From NCBI RefSeq assembly GCF_005222485.1, contig NZ_CP029078.1, positions 6,165,501-6,229,500 of the forward strand: a stretch of 64,000 nt of DNA. The letters are read 5' to 3'. Under the pieces are notes generated by a model. That model did no database searches. It saw nothing but the letters and a program-made list of their open reading frames with translations, and was not told the DNA's origin. The position numbers and the translations under genes were made by a program. Positions 45,173 through 53,573 of the stretch are shown one piece after another. The first letter of the stretch is position 1; every line of letters starts with the position of its first letter. The stretch comes from Streptomyces griseoviridis. Its GTDB lineage: Bacteria; Actinomycetota; Actinomycetes; Streptomycetales; Streptomycetaceae.

Positions 45173-45826
45173 GTGAACAAGGCGCAGCTCGTAGAAGCGA
45201 TTGCCGACAAGATGGGCGGCCGCCAGCAGGCCGCCGAGGCCGTCGACGCCGTCCTGGACGCCGTCGTCCGCGCGGTCGTCAGCGGCGACCGGGTCTCGGT
45301 CACCGGCTTCGGTTCGTTCGAGAAGGTCGACCGCCCCGCCCGCTACGCCCGCAACCCCCAGACGGGCGAGCGGGTTCGGGTCAAGAAGACGTCCGTGCCG
45401 CGCTTCCGCGCGGGCCAGGGCTTCAAGGACCTGGTGAGCGGCTCCAAGAAGCTCCCGAAGAACGACGTCGCGGTCAAGAAGGCGCCCAAGGGCAGCCTCA
45501 CCGGCGGTGCTTCGGCCACGGTCAAGAAGGCCGCCGCGAAGAAGGCCACCACCAAGGCCGCCGCCGCCAAGAAGACCACCGCGGCGAAGAAGACCACCGC
45601 GAAGAAGACCGCGACCGCGAGCGCCGCCAAGAAGGCCACCGCGAAGAAGGCGACGGCCAAGAAGGCCACCGGCGCCGCCAAGACCGCCGCCGCCAAGAAG
45701 ACCACCGCCAAGAAGGCGACGGCCAAGAAGGCCCCGGCGAAGAAGGCGACCGCCACCACGGCGCCCGCCAAGAAGTCGACGGCTCGCAAGACCACCGCCA
45801 AGAAGGCCACCGCTCGCAAGAGGTAA
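45173..45826 (+). CDS. hupS: HU-type nucleoid protein with lysine-rich tail (HupS)
   Basis: The 217-residue protein joins an N-terminal HU domain (NKAQLVEAIADKMGGRQQAAEAVDAV..., GFGSFEKVDRPARYARNPQTGE, about residues 1-93) to a roughly 120-residue C-terminal tail made of Lys/Ala/Thr repeats such as KKATAKK, like a eukaryotic linker histone tail. This two-part form is HupS, the sporulation-associated HU of Streptomyces that compacts the chromosome in spores; the ordinary short HupA is elsewhere. GTG 45173 follows GAAGGGGAAG. The tail's repeated codons could promote slippage and length variation between strains. Confidence 0.94.
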   Translation: MNKAQLVEAIADKMGGRQQAAEAVDAVLDAVVRAVVSGDRVSVTGFGSFEKVDRPARYARNPQTGERVRVKKTSVPRFRAGQGFKDLVSGSKKLPKNDVAVKKAPKGSLTGGASATVKKAAAKKATTKAAAAKKTTAAKKTTAKKTATASAAKKATAKKATAKKATGAAKTAAAKKTTAKKATAKKAPAKKATATTAPAKKSTARKTTAKKATARKR

Positions 45827-45849
45827 GGGCTGCACGGGCACTCACGCGC

Positions 45850-45880
45850 CGGGCCGGACTCCCAGTCGGAGTCCGGCCCG
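45850..45880 (+). terminator. Terminator after hupS
   Basis: CGGGCCGGACTCC (45850-45862) and GGAGTCCGGCCCG (45868-45880) form a perfect 13-bp stem with a 5-nt loop. Confidence 0.88.
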
Positions 45881-45993
45881 CGGCGTGTCCGGGCGCCGCC
45901 CGCCCCGCTCCTGGCGCCGTCCGGCACCCCGAGTGCTGCCCGCCTCGCCCCTGGCGCCGTCCGGCACCCCGAGCGCTGCCCCTGTCCCGGGGC

Positions 45994-46197
45994 TCAGAAC
46001 GTCTGGAGCGTCACCAGGGTGATCCGGCGCGCGTCGCCCTCGCCCTCGGTCTCGATCCGCACCCGCTGCCCCGGCCGCAGCAGCCGCAGACCGCCCGCGT
46101 CGAACGCCGGTGTCTCGAACGGCATCGGCGTCCCGTCGTCGAGCAGCACCTGTCCGCTGCGGTGGGCCGGGTCGTACGTGTATGCGGTCGCCTGCAT
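45994..46197 (-). CDS. 67-residue conserved hypothetical protein, OB-like
   Basis: ATG 46197 gives MQATAYTYDPAHRSGQVLLD, then DDGTPMPFETPAFDAGGLRLLRPGQ and RVRIETEGEGDARRITLVTLQTF. The pattern (short strands, LDDG, LRPGQRVR, ITLVTLQTF at the end) recalls cold-shock/OB-fold proteins, although RNP motifs are missing. It is 9 nt downstream of cofC on the same strand, so the two probably form one transcript. Function unknown. Confidence 0.8.
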   Translation of the reverse strand: MQATAYTYDPAHRSGQVLLDDGTPMPFETPAFDAGGLRLLRPGQRVRIETEGEGDARRITLVTLQTF

Positions 46198-46206
46198 GGC
46201 CGCAGC

Positions 46207-46845
46207 CTACTGCCCGGGGGCCGCGAGCCGCGCGGTCGCCGCCGCCGTCCTCGGCCCCACCCCGAGCCGCAGGGCGGCCCGCAGATCCCGCCCGGTGTCG
46301 ACGTCCTGGCGCACCGAGTCCACGCCGTCGAGGCGCAGTTCGACGGCGCCCGACGCGCGGTGCCTGGCCCGCGAGTCCGTGCCGAATGCCGGAAGCAATT
46401 CCTGCCCGGAACGCGCCGCGAGCAAGGTGGTGCCGACCCCCGCCGCATCGGCGAGAAAAGCACGCGGGAATTCCGCGGCGGCGTTCAACACGCGCGACAA
46501 TTCCGCGGACCGCAATGCGGGCAGATCGGCGTTGAGCGCCGCCACCCGACGGTCCGGACGCCCGGCGCGCACGACGGCCGCCGCGTGCGCCAGCGCCCCG
46601 TTCAGACCGCCGCCCGGCTCGTCGCCGACGATCCACGCGCCCAGCGCCGCGAGTTCCCGCCCGGCCAGTCCGTCGTCCGTGACGACTGCCACATCCCCGA
46701 TGGCGGGGCAGGCCAGCGCGGCCGCCACGGTGTCCTGGGCGAAGGCGAGGGCGAGCGACGGGCGCAGTCCGTCGGCGGCGGTGTCCGACAGCCTGCTCTT
46801 GGCGTGAGCCAGCGGTTTCAGGGGTACGACCAAGGTCCACTGCAC
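46207..46845 (-). CDS. cofC: 2-phospho-L-lactate (phosphoenolpyruvate) guanylyltransferase, F420 biosynthesis
   Basis: The 212-residue nucleotidyltransferase activates phospholactate or phosphoenolpyruvate with GTP, the entry to coenzyme F420 synthesis (CofC/FbiD). Signature: WTLVVPLKPLAHAKSRL at the start, AVVTDDGLAGRELAALGAWIV, GGGLNGALAHA, ALNADLPALRSAEL and GTTLLAA with SRARHRASGA. Start GTG 46845 with GAGGGACGG upstream. Other F420 genes are not in the window. It is divergent from plsC. Confidence 0.88.
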   Translation of the reverse strand: MQWTLVVPLKPLAHAKSRLSDTAADGLRPSLALAFAQDTVAAALACPAIGDVAVVTDDGLAGRELAALGAWIVGDEPGGGLNGALAHAAAVVRAGRPDRRVAALNADLPALRSAELSRVLNAAAEFPRAFLADAAGVGTTLLAARSGQELLPAFGTDSRARHRASGAVELRLDGVDSVRQDVDTGRDLRAALRLGVGPRTAAATARLAAPGQ

Positions 46846-46998
46846 GGGCGTTCCGTCCCTCTCTTGTCGCGGCCATTGTCACTCAGCCGTCACCTGAGCC
46901 ATCTGGCGGTCGCGGAGTCTGGGCGTACGGTGTTCTCGACAGACCGGCGGCCCGGGGCGAGACTTGTCCGCTCCCAGGCCCTGAAGGAAGGTGTCCGC

Positions 46999-47763
46999 GT
47001 GCCCCGCCGCAGAATCGGCTTCTGGTACCGCTTCGCAGCGGTCCTCTGCAAACCGCCACTGGTGGTTCTGATCAAGCGGGACTGGCGCGGAATGGAGCAC
47101 ATTCCGGCCGAGGGCGGATTTATCACCGCGGTGAACCACAATTCACACGTCGACCCCTTCGCGTACGCGCACTATCAGTACAACACCGGCCGGGTGCCGC
47201 GATTCCTCGCCAAGAGCGGCCTTTTCAAGAAGGGATTCGTCGGTGCCGCCATGCGGGGTACGGGACAGATCCCCGTCTACCGCGAGAGCACCGACGCGCT
47301 CAGCGCCTTCCGCGCCGCGATCGACGCCGTCGAGCGCGGCGAGTGCGTCGCCTTCTACCCCGAGGGCACCATCACCCGCGACCCGGACGGCTGGCCGATG
47401 ACCGCCAAGACCGGTGCCGCGCGGGTCGCCCTGCAGACCAAGTGCCCGGTCGTCCCGGTCGCCCAGTGGGGCGCCAACGAACTGCTGCCGCCCTACAGCA
47501 CCAGGCCGCACCTGCTGCCGCGCAAGACGCACCACGTGCTGGCGGGGCCGCCGGTCGACCTCTCCCGGTTCTACGACCGGGAGATGACCGCCGACCTCCT
47601 CAAGGAGGCGACCGAGGTCATCATGGCGGACATCACCGCGCTCCTTGAGCAGATCCGCGGCGAGAAGGCCCCGAAGACGCCCTACGATCCGCGTCGGGAG
47701 CGGATCGAGCAGCGCCGCCGCACCCGCGGTCAGACCGGTCGGAAAGAGGAGAGCGGCACGTGA
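46999..47763 (+). CDS. plsC: 1-acyl-sn-glycerol-3-phosphate acyltransferase (PlsC family)
   Basis: The 254-residue acyltransferase has the catalytic NHNSHVDP (H-x4-D), the glycerol-phosphate site FYPEGTITRDPDGW, and ARVALQTKCPVVPVAQWG, with a C-terminal basic tail rich in Arg. It converts lysophosphatidate to phosphatidate at the membrane. GTG 46999 follows GGAAGG; the open frame upstream passes through cofC and is chance. The stop overlaps the gpsA start (GTGA), so acyltransfer and glycerol-3-phosphate supply are coupled. TACGGT (46926-46931) is a possible -10. Confidence 0.92.
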   Translation: MPRRRIGFWYRFAAVLCKPPLVVLIKRDWRGMEHIPAEGGFITAVNHNSHVDPFAYAHYQYNTGRVPRFLAKSGLFKKGFVGAAMRGTGQIPVYRESTDALSAFRAAIDAVERGECVAFYPEGTITRDPDGWPMTAKTGAARVALQTKCPVVPVAQWGANELLPPYSTRPHLLPRKTHHVLAGPPVDLSRFYDREMTADLLKEATEVIMADITALLEQIRGEKAPKTPYDPRRERIEQRRRTRGQTGRKEESGT

Positions 47764-48770
47764 GCAAGCCTGTCAAGGCGGCGGTTCTCAGCGCGGGTTC
47801 GTGGGGCACGTCCTTCGCGATGGTGCTCGCCGACGCCGGGTGCGAGGTGACCCTCTGGGGCCGCCGCCCCGAGGTCGTCGAGGCCATCAACTCCACGCGC
47901 GCCAACCCGGACTACCTGCCGGGCGTCGAACTCCCGGAGAACGTACGGGCCACCGTCGACCCCGCCGAGGCGGCCGCCGGCGCCGACTTCACCGTGCTGT
48001 CGGTGCCGTCCCAGACGCTGCGCGAGAACCTCGCCGCCTGGACCCCGCTGCTCGCCCCCGACACCGTCCTCGTCTCCCTGATGAAGGGCGTCGAACTCGG
48101 TACCACCATGCGGATGAGCGAGGTCTTCGAGGACGTCACCCGGTGGGGCCGGGACCGGATCGCCGTGGTCACCGGGCCCAACCTGGCCCGTGAGGTCGCC
48201 TCCCGCAGGCCGGCCGCCGCCGTGGTCGCCTGCACCGACGAGGCGGTCGCCCAGCGGCTCCAGACCGCCTGCCACACCCCCTACTTCCGCCCGTACACCA
48301 ACACCGACGTGGTCGGCTGCGAGCTGGGCGGCGCCGTGAAGAACGTCATCGGGCTCGCCGTCGGCATCGCGGACGGCATGGGGCTCGGCGACAACGCCAA
48401 GGGGTCGCTCATCACCCGCGGCCTCGCCGAGACCACCCGGCTCGGCCTGGCGATGGGCGCCGACCCGCTGACGTTCTCCGGACTCGCCGGTCTCGGCGAC
48501 CTGGTGGCGACCTGCTCGTCGCCGCTGTCGCGCAACCACACCTTCGGCACCAACCTCGGCAAGGGCATGACCCTCCAGGAGACCATCGCGGTCACCCGGC
48601 AGACCGCCGAGGGCGTCAAGTCCTGCGAGTCCGTCGCGGATCTCGCGCGCAGGCACGGCGTCGAGATGCCCATCACCGAGACGGTCGTGGACATCGTGCA
48701 CGAGGGCAAGCCGCCGATGGTCGCCCTCAAGGAGCTGATGTCGCGCAGCGCGAAGCCGGAACGACGCTGA
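47760..48770 (+). CDS. gpsA: Glycerol-3-phosphate dehydrogenase [NAD(P)+]
   Basis: Reduces dihydroxyacetone phosphate to sn-glycerol 3-phosphate for phospholipids. The 336-residue protein has the N-terminal AVLSAGSWGTSFAMVLADAG dinucleotide site, SLMKGVE, the TGPNLAREVA motif, the catalytic Lys in GGAVKNVIGLAVGIADGMGLGDNAKG and GLAGLGDLVATCSSPLSRNHTFG. GTG 47760 overlaps the plsC stop as GTGA. Confidence 0.96.
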   Translation: MSKPVKAAVLSAGSWGTSFAMVLADAGCEVTLWGRRPEVVEAINSTRANPDYLPGVELPENVRATVDPAEAAAGADFTVLSVPSQTLRENLAAWTPLLAPDTVLVSLMKGVELGTTMRMSEVFEDVTRWGRDRIAVVTGPNLAREVASRRPAAAVVACTDEAVAQRLQTACHTPYFRPYTNTDVVGCELGGAVKNVIGLAVGIADGMGLGDNAKGSLITRGLAETTRLGLAMGADPLTFSGLAGLGDLVATCSSPLSRNHTFGTNLGKGMTLQETIAVTRQTAEGVKSCESVADLARRHGVEMPITETVVDIVHEGKPPMVALKELMSRSAKPERR

Positions 48771-48828
48771 GCGAACGGCCCTGTCGGCGCTGTCTGTGGC
48801 CAGGAGCACCGGGTACTCTCAACGCGAT

Positions 48829-49986
48829 ATGAGCACCGAGAACCTCTCCCTCAGCCCTGAGCCGCAGCCTCGTAAGCCGCGGGTGGCCGTCGTGTTCGGC
48901 GGGCGCAGCTCCGAACACGGGATCTCCGTGGTCACCGCGGGCGCCGTCCTGCGCGCGATCGACCGGACCAAGTACGAGGTCCTGCCGATCGGCATCACGC
49001 GTGACGGCCGGTGGGCGCTCACCGCGGACGAACCGGAGCGGATGGCGATCACCGACCGCCGCACCCCGGACGTCGACGAACTCGCCGAGTCGAGCGAGGG
49101 CGGCGTGCTGCTCTCCGTCGACCCCGGCAACCGCGAAGTCGTCTACAGCGAGCCGGGATCGGTGCCCAAGGCGCTCGGCGAGGTCGACGTCGTCTTCCCC
49201 GTCCTGCACGGCCCCTACGGCGAGGACGGCACCCTCCAGGGCCTCCTGGAGCTGTCCGGTGTCCCGTACGTGGGTTCGGGTGTGCTCGCCTCGGCCGTCG
49301 GCCAGGACAAGGAGTACATGAAGCGGGTCTTCACCTCCTTCGGGCTGAAGGTCGGCCCGTACGTGGTGATCAGGCCGCGCGAGTGGGAGCGCGACGAGTC
49401 CGCGGCCCGCCGGAAGATCGTGGACTTCGCCGCCGAGCACGGCTGGCCGCTGTTCGTGAAGCCCGCCCGCGCCGGCTCCTCGATCGGCATCACCAAGGTC
49501 GACGGCCCGGCCGGTCTGGACGACGCGATCGCCGAGGCCCAGCGCCACGACCCGAAGATCCTCGTCGAGGCGGCGCTCACCGGCCGCGAGATCGAGTGCG
49601 GTGTCCTGGAGTTCGAGGACGGCCCGCGCGCCTCCCTGCCGGCCGAGATCCCGCCGCCCGACGCGCACGCCTACTACGACTTCGAGGCCAAGTACATCGA
49701 CTCCACCCCGGGCCTGGTGCCGGCCCCGCTGACCGACGAGGAGACCGCCGAGGTGCGGCGGCTCGCGGTGGCGGCGTTCGACGCGGCGGCCTGCGAGGGG
49801 CTGGTGCGCGCGGACTTCTTCCTCACCGACGACGGCGAGTTCGTCATCAACGAGATCAACACGATGCCCGGCTTCACGCCGATCTCGATGTACCCGCAGA
49901 TGTGGCAGGCCACCGGCGTCGGCTACGCCGAGCTGGTCGACCTGCTGGTGAGCGCGGCGCTGCGGCGCCCGACCGGGCTGCGCTGA
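48829..49986 (+). CDS. ddlA: D-alanine-D-alanine ligase
   Basis: Joins two D-alanines with ATP for peptidoglycan precursors. The 385-residue ATP-grasp enzyme has VVFGGRSSEHGISVVTAGAVL at the start, VFPVLHGPYGEDGTLQGLLEL, the ATP loop FVKPARAGSSIGITKV, and the metal site DFFLTDDGEFVINEINTMPGFTPISMYPQM. ATG 48829 has no ribosome site; TACTCT (48814-48819) lies 9 nt before it, so it may be nearly leaderless. The ORF 33 nt upstream of this is not needed. It reads as the vancomycin-sensitive D-Ala-D-Ala type, as there is no VanA-like context. Confidence 0.95.
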   Translation: MSTENLSLSPEPQPRKPRVAVVFGGRSSEHGISVVTAGAVLRAIDRTKYEVLPIGITRDGRWALTADEPERMAITDRRTPDVDELAESSEGGVLLSVDPGNREVVYSEPGSVPKALGEVDVVFPVLHGPYGEDGTLQGLLELSGVPYVGSGVLASAVGQDKEYMKRVFTSFGLKVGPYVVIRPREWERDESAARRKIVDFAAEHGWPLFVKPARAGSSIGITKVDGPAGLDDAIAEAQRHDPKILVEAALTGREIECGVLEFEDGPRASLPAEIPPPDAHAYYDFEAKYIDSTPGLVPAPLTDEETAEVRRLAVAAFDAAACEGLVRADFFLTDDGEFVINEINTMPGFTPISMYPQMWQATGVGYAELVDLLVSAALRRPTGLR

Positions 49987-49994
49987 GCCGCCCG

Positions 49995-50017
49995 CGGCGC
50001 CGGCCCGACCGGCGCCG
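49995..50017 (+). terminator. Terminator after ddlA
   Basis: CGGCGCCGG (49995-50003) pairs with CCGGCGCCG (50009-50017) over a CCCGA loop, followed by two GTGTGACCC direct repeats. Confidence 0.7.
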
Positions 50018-50061
50018 CCCGTGTGACCCGTGTGACCCGAGGGGCAGTCCCTGATCGGACC

Positions 50062-50544
50062 CTAATCGGCGATGCCCTCGGGGATCGCCTTCTTGACGGC
50101 GGGCGCCACATCCACCAGGGGCGCCATGCCGTCGCCCGTGCGGGCCTTCGGGATGGTCACCTCGACGTACGCCCTGCGCAGCGTCGTGGTGAAGCGGTAC
50201 GAGCCGTCGTCGCGCTTCTGGAGCAGCCAGCCGACGCCCTCCACCTCGACGCCGTCGGCCTCCGGATCGTCCATCTCGGCGGGCCGCGGCACCCCGCAGC
50301 GCAGTATGATCGCCGGGTTCCCCCAGCCCGCGGTCAGCGCGGACGCGGGTTCGGGATCCCGGCGGCCTTCTCCGTCGACCTCGGACGGCAGCGTTCCGTC
50401 CAGGTTCTGGCACAGCTCGGTGACCTTCGCGCCCGGGTCGGGAACCGCCGCCCGGGTGCCGTCGTCCGCCGAGGAGCAGCCCGCGGCGGTGATCAGCAGG
50501 GCGAGTGCGGGCAGGCCGATGGGCCGGTGACGGAAGAAGTTCAC
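50062..50544 (-). CDS. DUF3515 lipoprotein
   Basis: The 160-residue protein has a lipoprotein signal ending in LITAAGC (lipobox Cys about residue 23). The mature domain has two Cys that may form a disulfide (LCQNLDGTLP and ILRCGVPRP) and WLLQKRDDGSYRFTTTLRRAYVEVTIPKA, the pattern of the actinobacterial DUF3515 family. It is attached outside the membrane; function unknown. Start GTG 50544. It is convergent with ddlA and lies 21 nt downstream of the Lrp-type gene on the same strand. Confidence 0.85.
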   Translation of the reverse strand: MNFFRHRPIGLPALALLITAAGCSSADDGTRAAVPDPGAKVTELCQNLDGTLPSEVDGEGRRDPEPASALTAGWGNPAIILRCGVPRPAEMDDPEADGVEVEGVGWLLQKRDDGSYRFTTTLRRAYVEVTIPKARTGDGMAPLVDVAPAVKKAIPEGIAD

Positions 50545-50565
50545 CGGCTCAAGGGTAGACGGGGG

Positions 50566-50799
50566 CTACAGATGGACGACCGGGCAGGTCAAGGTGCGGG
50601 TGATGCCGTCCACTTGCTGGACTTTCGCGACCACCATGCGGCCGAGGTCGTCCACCGTGTCCGACTGGGCGCGCACGATCACGTCGTACGGCCCGGTCAC
50701 GTCCTCGGCCTGGATGATCCCAGGGATCTTGCTGATCGTCTCGGCGACGGCGGACGCCTTGCCGACCTCTGTCTGGATCAGGATGTACGCCTGTACCAC
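50566..50799 (-). CDS. Stand-alone Lrp/AsnC ligand-binding (RAM) domain protein
   Basis: The 77-residue protein is only the effector half of an Lrp/AsnC regulator: VQAYILIQTEVGKASAVAETISKIPGIIQAEDVTGPYDVIVRAQ is the typical beta-alpha-beta start, without any DNA-binding domain. Stand-alone RAM proteins bind amino acids and oligomerise; their partners are mostly unknown. GTG 50799 has GGAGGTTCC directly upstream. It may act as a modulator of a full Lrp protein elsewhere. Confidence 0.88.
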   Translation of the reverse strand: MVQAYILIQTEVGKASAVAETISKIPGIIQAEDVTGPYDVIVRAQSDTVDDLGRMVVAKVQQVDGITRTLTCPVVHL

Positions 50800-50958
50800 G
50801 GAACCTCCAGGGCGGCGACGAGGATCATGTGGGGGGAAGGAACGCCACGGTATCGCGTCGCCGCTCGCCGCGGGGAGACCCGCGAGGGGCGTGACCCGCG
50901 CGCCGGGGCGCCGATGCCGCGGACACCGGGGAGCCCGACGGTCGGGTCGAGGGCGGGG

Positions 50959-51048
50959 AGAGCACCACGACCGTCCAGAGCACCGCGACCGTCCAGAGCA
51001 CCGAGAGCACCGAGAGCACCGAGGCCGTCGAGAACACCGGGACCATCG
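50959..51048 (+). repeat. 9-bp minisatellite upstream of thiL
   Basis: Ten 9-bp units occupy 90 bp, including AGAGCACCG four times and CGACCGTCC twice, with related variants. They fill most of the 317-bp gap between the Lrp-type gene and thiL; I see no gene there. The frame stays open in both directions because the period is a multiple of three. Confidence 0.75.
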
Positions 51049-51116
51049 GGGAGACTGATGGGGCGCGACCGGGCACGGCACGGGGACAGTCACCCGACAG
51101 AAGGGCAGCCAGGGCA

Positions 51117-52100
51117 ATGAAGGGCACTGTTGGCGAGCTGGGGGAGTTCGGGCTCATCAGGGAGCTCACCTCCCGTCTCACCACCACCCCGGCGGTCCGG
51201 GTCGGTCCTGGCGACGACGCCGCCGTGGTCGCCGCACCCGACCGCAGGGTCGTGGCCAGCACCGACATCCTGCTCGAAGGCCGGCACTTCCGCCGCGACT
51301 GGTCCACGGCGTACGACGTCGGCCGCAAGGCCGCCGCGCAGAACCTCGCGGACATCGCCGCCATGGGCGCCGTGCCGACGGCGCTGCTGCTCGGCCTGGT
51401 GGTGCCCGCCGAACTGCCGGTGACCTGGCCGAGCGAGCTGATGGACGGGCTGCGCGACGAATGCCAGGTCGCGGGCGCCTCGGTGGTCGGCGGCGACGTG
51501 GTGCGCGGCGACACCATCATGGTGTCGATCACCGCCCTCGGTGATCTGCGCAACCACGAGCCGGTGACCAGGGCCGGCGCGAGGCCGGGCGACCTGGTCG
51601 CGGTGACCGGCTGGCTCGGCTGGTCGGCGGCCGGGTTCGCGGTCCTGTCCCGCGGCTTCCGTTCGCCGCGCGCCTTCGTGGAGGCGCACCGGCGTCCCGA
51701 GCCGCCGTACCACGCGGGACCGGCCGCGGCCGCGCTCGGGGCGACCGCGATGTGCGACGTCAGCGACGGGCTGATCGCCGACCTCGGGCACATCGCCGAG
51801 GCCAGCAAGGTCCGCATCGACGTGCGGTCGGGCGCGATCGACATCCCGACCCAGATGAACGACATCGGGCAGGCCGTCGGCGTCGATCCGATGCAGTGGG
51901 TGCTGACCGGGGGAGAGGACCACGCGATCGTGGCGACGTTCCCGCCGGACGCGAAGCTGCCGGCCCGCTGGAAGGTGATCGGCGAGGTGCTCAACCCGTC
52001 GGCGCTGCCCCAGGTGACGGTCGACGGGGCGCCCTGGACCAGCAAGGGCGGCTGGGACCACTTCGGGGACCCGGGCGGCCTCGGGGACATCGAGTCATGA
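51117..52100 (+). CDS. thiL: Thiamine-monophosphate kinase
   Basis: Phosphorylates thiamine monophosphate to the active diphosphate. The 327-residue PurM-like protein has [13 protein letters not shown], the Mg site [53 protein letters not shown] and [16 protein letters not shown]. It ends in an ATGA overlap with thiD, so the two thiamine kinases are made together. The start ATG 51117 has a modest GGGCA upstream. Confidence 0.95.
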   Translation: MKGTVGELGEFGLIRELTSRLTTTPAVRVGPGDDAAVVAAPDRRVVASTDILLEGRHFRRDWSTAYDVGRKAAAQNLADIAAMGAVPTALLLGLVVPAELPVTWPSELMDGLRDECQVAGASVVGGDVVRGDTIMVSITALGDLRNHEPVTRAGARPGDLVAVTGWLGWSAAGFAVLSRGFRSPRAFVEAHRRPEPPYHAGPAAAALGATAMCDVSDGLIADLGHIAEASKVRIDVRSGAIDIPTQMNDIGQAVGVDPMQWVLTGGEDHAIVATFPPDAKLPARWKVIGEVLNPSALPQVTVDGAPWTSKGGWDHFGDPGGLGDIES

Positions 52101-52912
52101 CCCCGCCGGGCGTGCTCACCGTGGCCGGCTCCGACTCCGGGGGCGGGGCCGGGATCCAGGCCGACCTGAAGACGATGCTGGCGCTCGGCGTGCACGGCAT
52201 GAGCGTCGTCACCGCCGTCACCGCGCAGAACTCCCTAGGTGTGCAGGGCGCTTGGCCGCTGCCGGTCGACGTGGTGCGGGCGCAGTACCGCAGTGTCGTC
52301 GACGACATCGGGGTGCGGGCCGTCAAGACCGGGATGCTCGCCTCGGCCGAACTGGTCGAGGCGGTAGCGGAGTTGATCGCGGGTACGGACGCGCCCGCGG
52401 TCGTCGACCCGGTGGGTGTCTCCAAGCACGGCGACCCCCTGCTGGCCGCGTCCGCCCTCGACTCGGTCCGTACGAAGCTGCTGCCGGTCGCCACCGTCGC
52501 CACCCCGAACCTCGACGAGGTCGCCCAACTCACCGGGGTGCGCGTCGAGTCGGAGGAGCAGTTGCGGGAGGCCGCGGCGGCGGTACTGGCGTTCGGGCCG
52601 CGGTGGGTCGTCGTCAAGGGCGGCCATCTCGCGGGCGACGCCGTGGATCTGCTCACCGACGGGGTGCGGGAGCACTGGCTGCGGTCACCCCGGCACGACA
52701 ATCGGCACACCCACGGCACGGGGTGCACCCTGGCCTCCGCGATCGCCTCGGGGCTGGCCAAGGGGCAGTCGGTGCCCGACGCGGTGCGGGCGGCGAAGGA
52801 GTACGTCACCGGGGCCATCGCGGCGGGCTTCGCGCTCGGCGCCGGTATCGGCCCCGTCGATCACGGGTGGGCGCTCGGGCGCCGGGGGCCCGAGGATCCG
52901 GTCGGGTCCTGA
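52097..52912 (+). CDS. thiD: Hydroxymethylpyrimidine/phosphomethylpyrimidine kinase
   Basis: Makes HMP pyrophosphate for thiamine synthesis. The 271-residue ribokinase-like protein shows [20 protein letters not shown] at the start, [46 protein letters not shown] and the catalytic [20 protein letters not shown] 52097 overlaps the thiL stop as ATGA. The 230-bp region after it holds G-rich duplicated GCCGGGGGCCGGTGG stretches and the shared terminator, and no gene. Confidence 0.95.
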   Translation: MTPPGVLTVAGSDSGGGAGIQADLKTMLALGVHGMSVVTAVTAQNSLGVQGAWPLPVDVVRAQYRSVVDDIGVRAVKTGMLASAELVEAVAELIAGTDAPAVVDPVGVSKHGDPLLAASALDSVRTKLLPVATVATPNLDEVAQLTGVRVESEEQLREAAAAVLAFGPRWVVVKGGHLAGDAVDLLTDGVREHWLRSPRHDNRHTHGTGCTLASAIASGLAKGQSVPDAVRAAKEYVTGAIAAGFALGAGIGPVDHGWALGRRGPEDPVGS

Positions 52913-53075
52913 CGGCCGGGGGCCGGTGGCCCGGAGCCGGGCGGGAGCCGGGGGCCGGTGGTCCGGTCTCCCGGTCAGGCGTCAGGGACCGCCGTTACGG
53001 GCCGCCGTCACGGGCAGGCCGTCGCCGAGCACAGCGGGGCGCGGCACGGCGCAGCACACAGCGGGCACAGCAAAA

Positions 53076-53102
53076 AGCCGATCCACGACAAGTGGACCGG
53101 CT
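53076..53102. terminator. Bidirectional terminator between thiD and rpmB
   Basis: AGCCGATCCAC (53076-53086) pairs with GTGGACCGGCT (53092-53102) with one A-C/G-U position. It is flanked by AAAAA on the left and TTTT on the right, so it has a U-tract in both directions and best serves rpmB on the minus strand. Confidence 0.85.
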
Positions 53103-53142
53103 TTTCACAGCGAACCGGCAGTGGCCGCGCGCTCACTGAGCG

Positions 53143-53328
53143 TCAGCGCGAGACCTTGCCGGCCTTGATGCAAGAGGTGCAAGCGTTCACGCGCTTCGGC
53201 GTCCCGCCCACCACGGTACGCACACGCTGGATGTTCGGGTTCCAGCGACGGGGCGTACGGCGGTGCGAGTGCGAGATGTTGTTGCCGAAGCCCGGCCCCT
53301 TGCCGCAGACGTCGCAGTTGGCAGCCAC
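53143..53328 (-). CDS. rpmB: 50S ribosomal protein L28, zinc-binding (C+) form
   Basis: The 61-residue L28 has [21 protein letters not shown] and the two CxxC pairs CDVC (5-8) and CTSC (50-53) of a zinc ribbon. This is the C+ form; streptomycetes often also carry a zinc-free copy controlled by Zur, so this is likely the zinc-replete one. ATG 53328 lies with ribosome-site GGAGTG upstream. It is divergent from the FakA-like gene. Confidence 0.95.
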   Translation of the reverse strand: MAANCDVCGKGPGFGNNISHSHRRTPRRWNPNIQRVRTVVGGTPKRVNACTSCIKAGKVSR

Positions 53329-53573
53329 GGGTCACTCCAAAGACTTCAGATGCACTTACGGATGATCCCGGCATGCCGGGATCGAGATCTAGGATCTGAG
53401 TGGCGCTGCCAGGGGAACGGCCCGATCGGATCGGGCAACCGGAGCAGCATACAACGACTGCGCCAGTACAACGAAACTACCATGGCTGCTCGGGCTCCCG
53501 TCCCGGCCCTCTTCCGGTGGACGGCACCCCGGGGTCTACGCTGCGTTCCGTCCAGCAGCTCAAGGAGGCGCAG

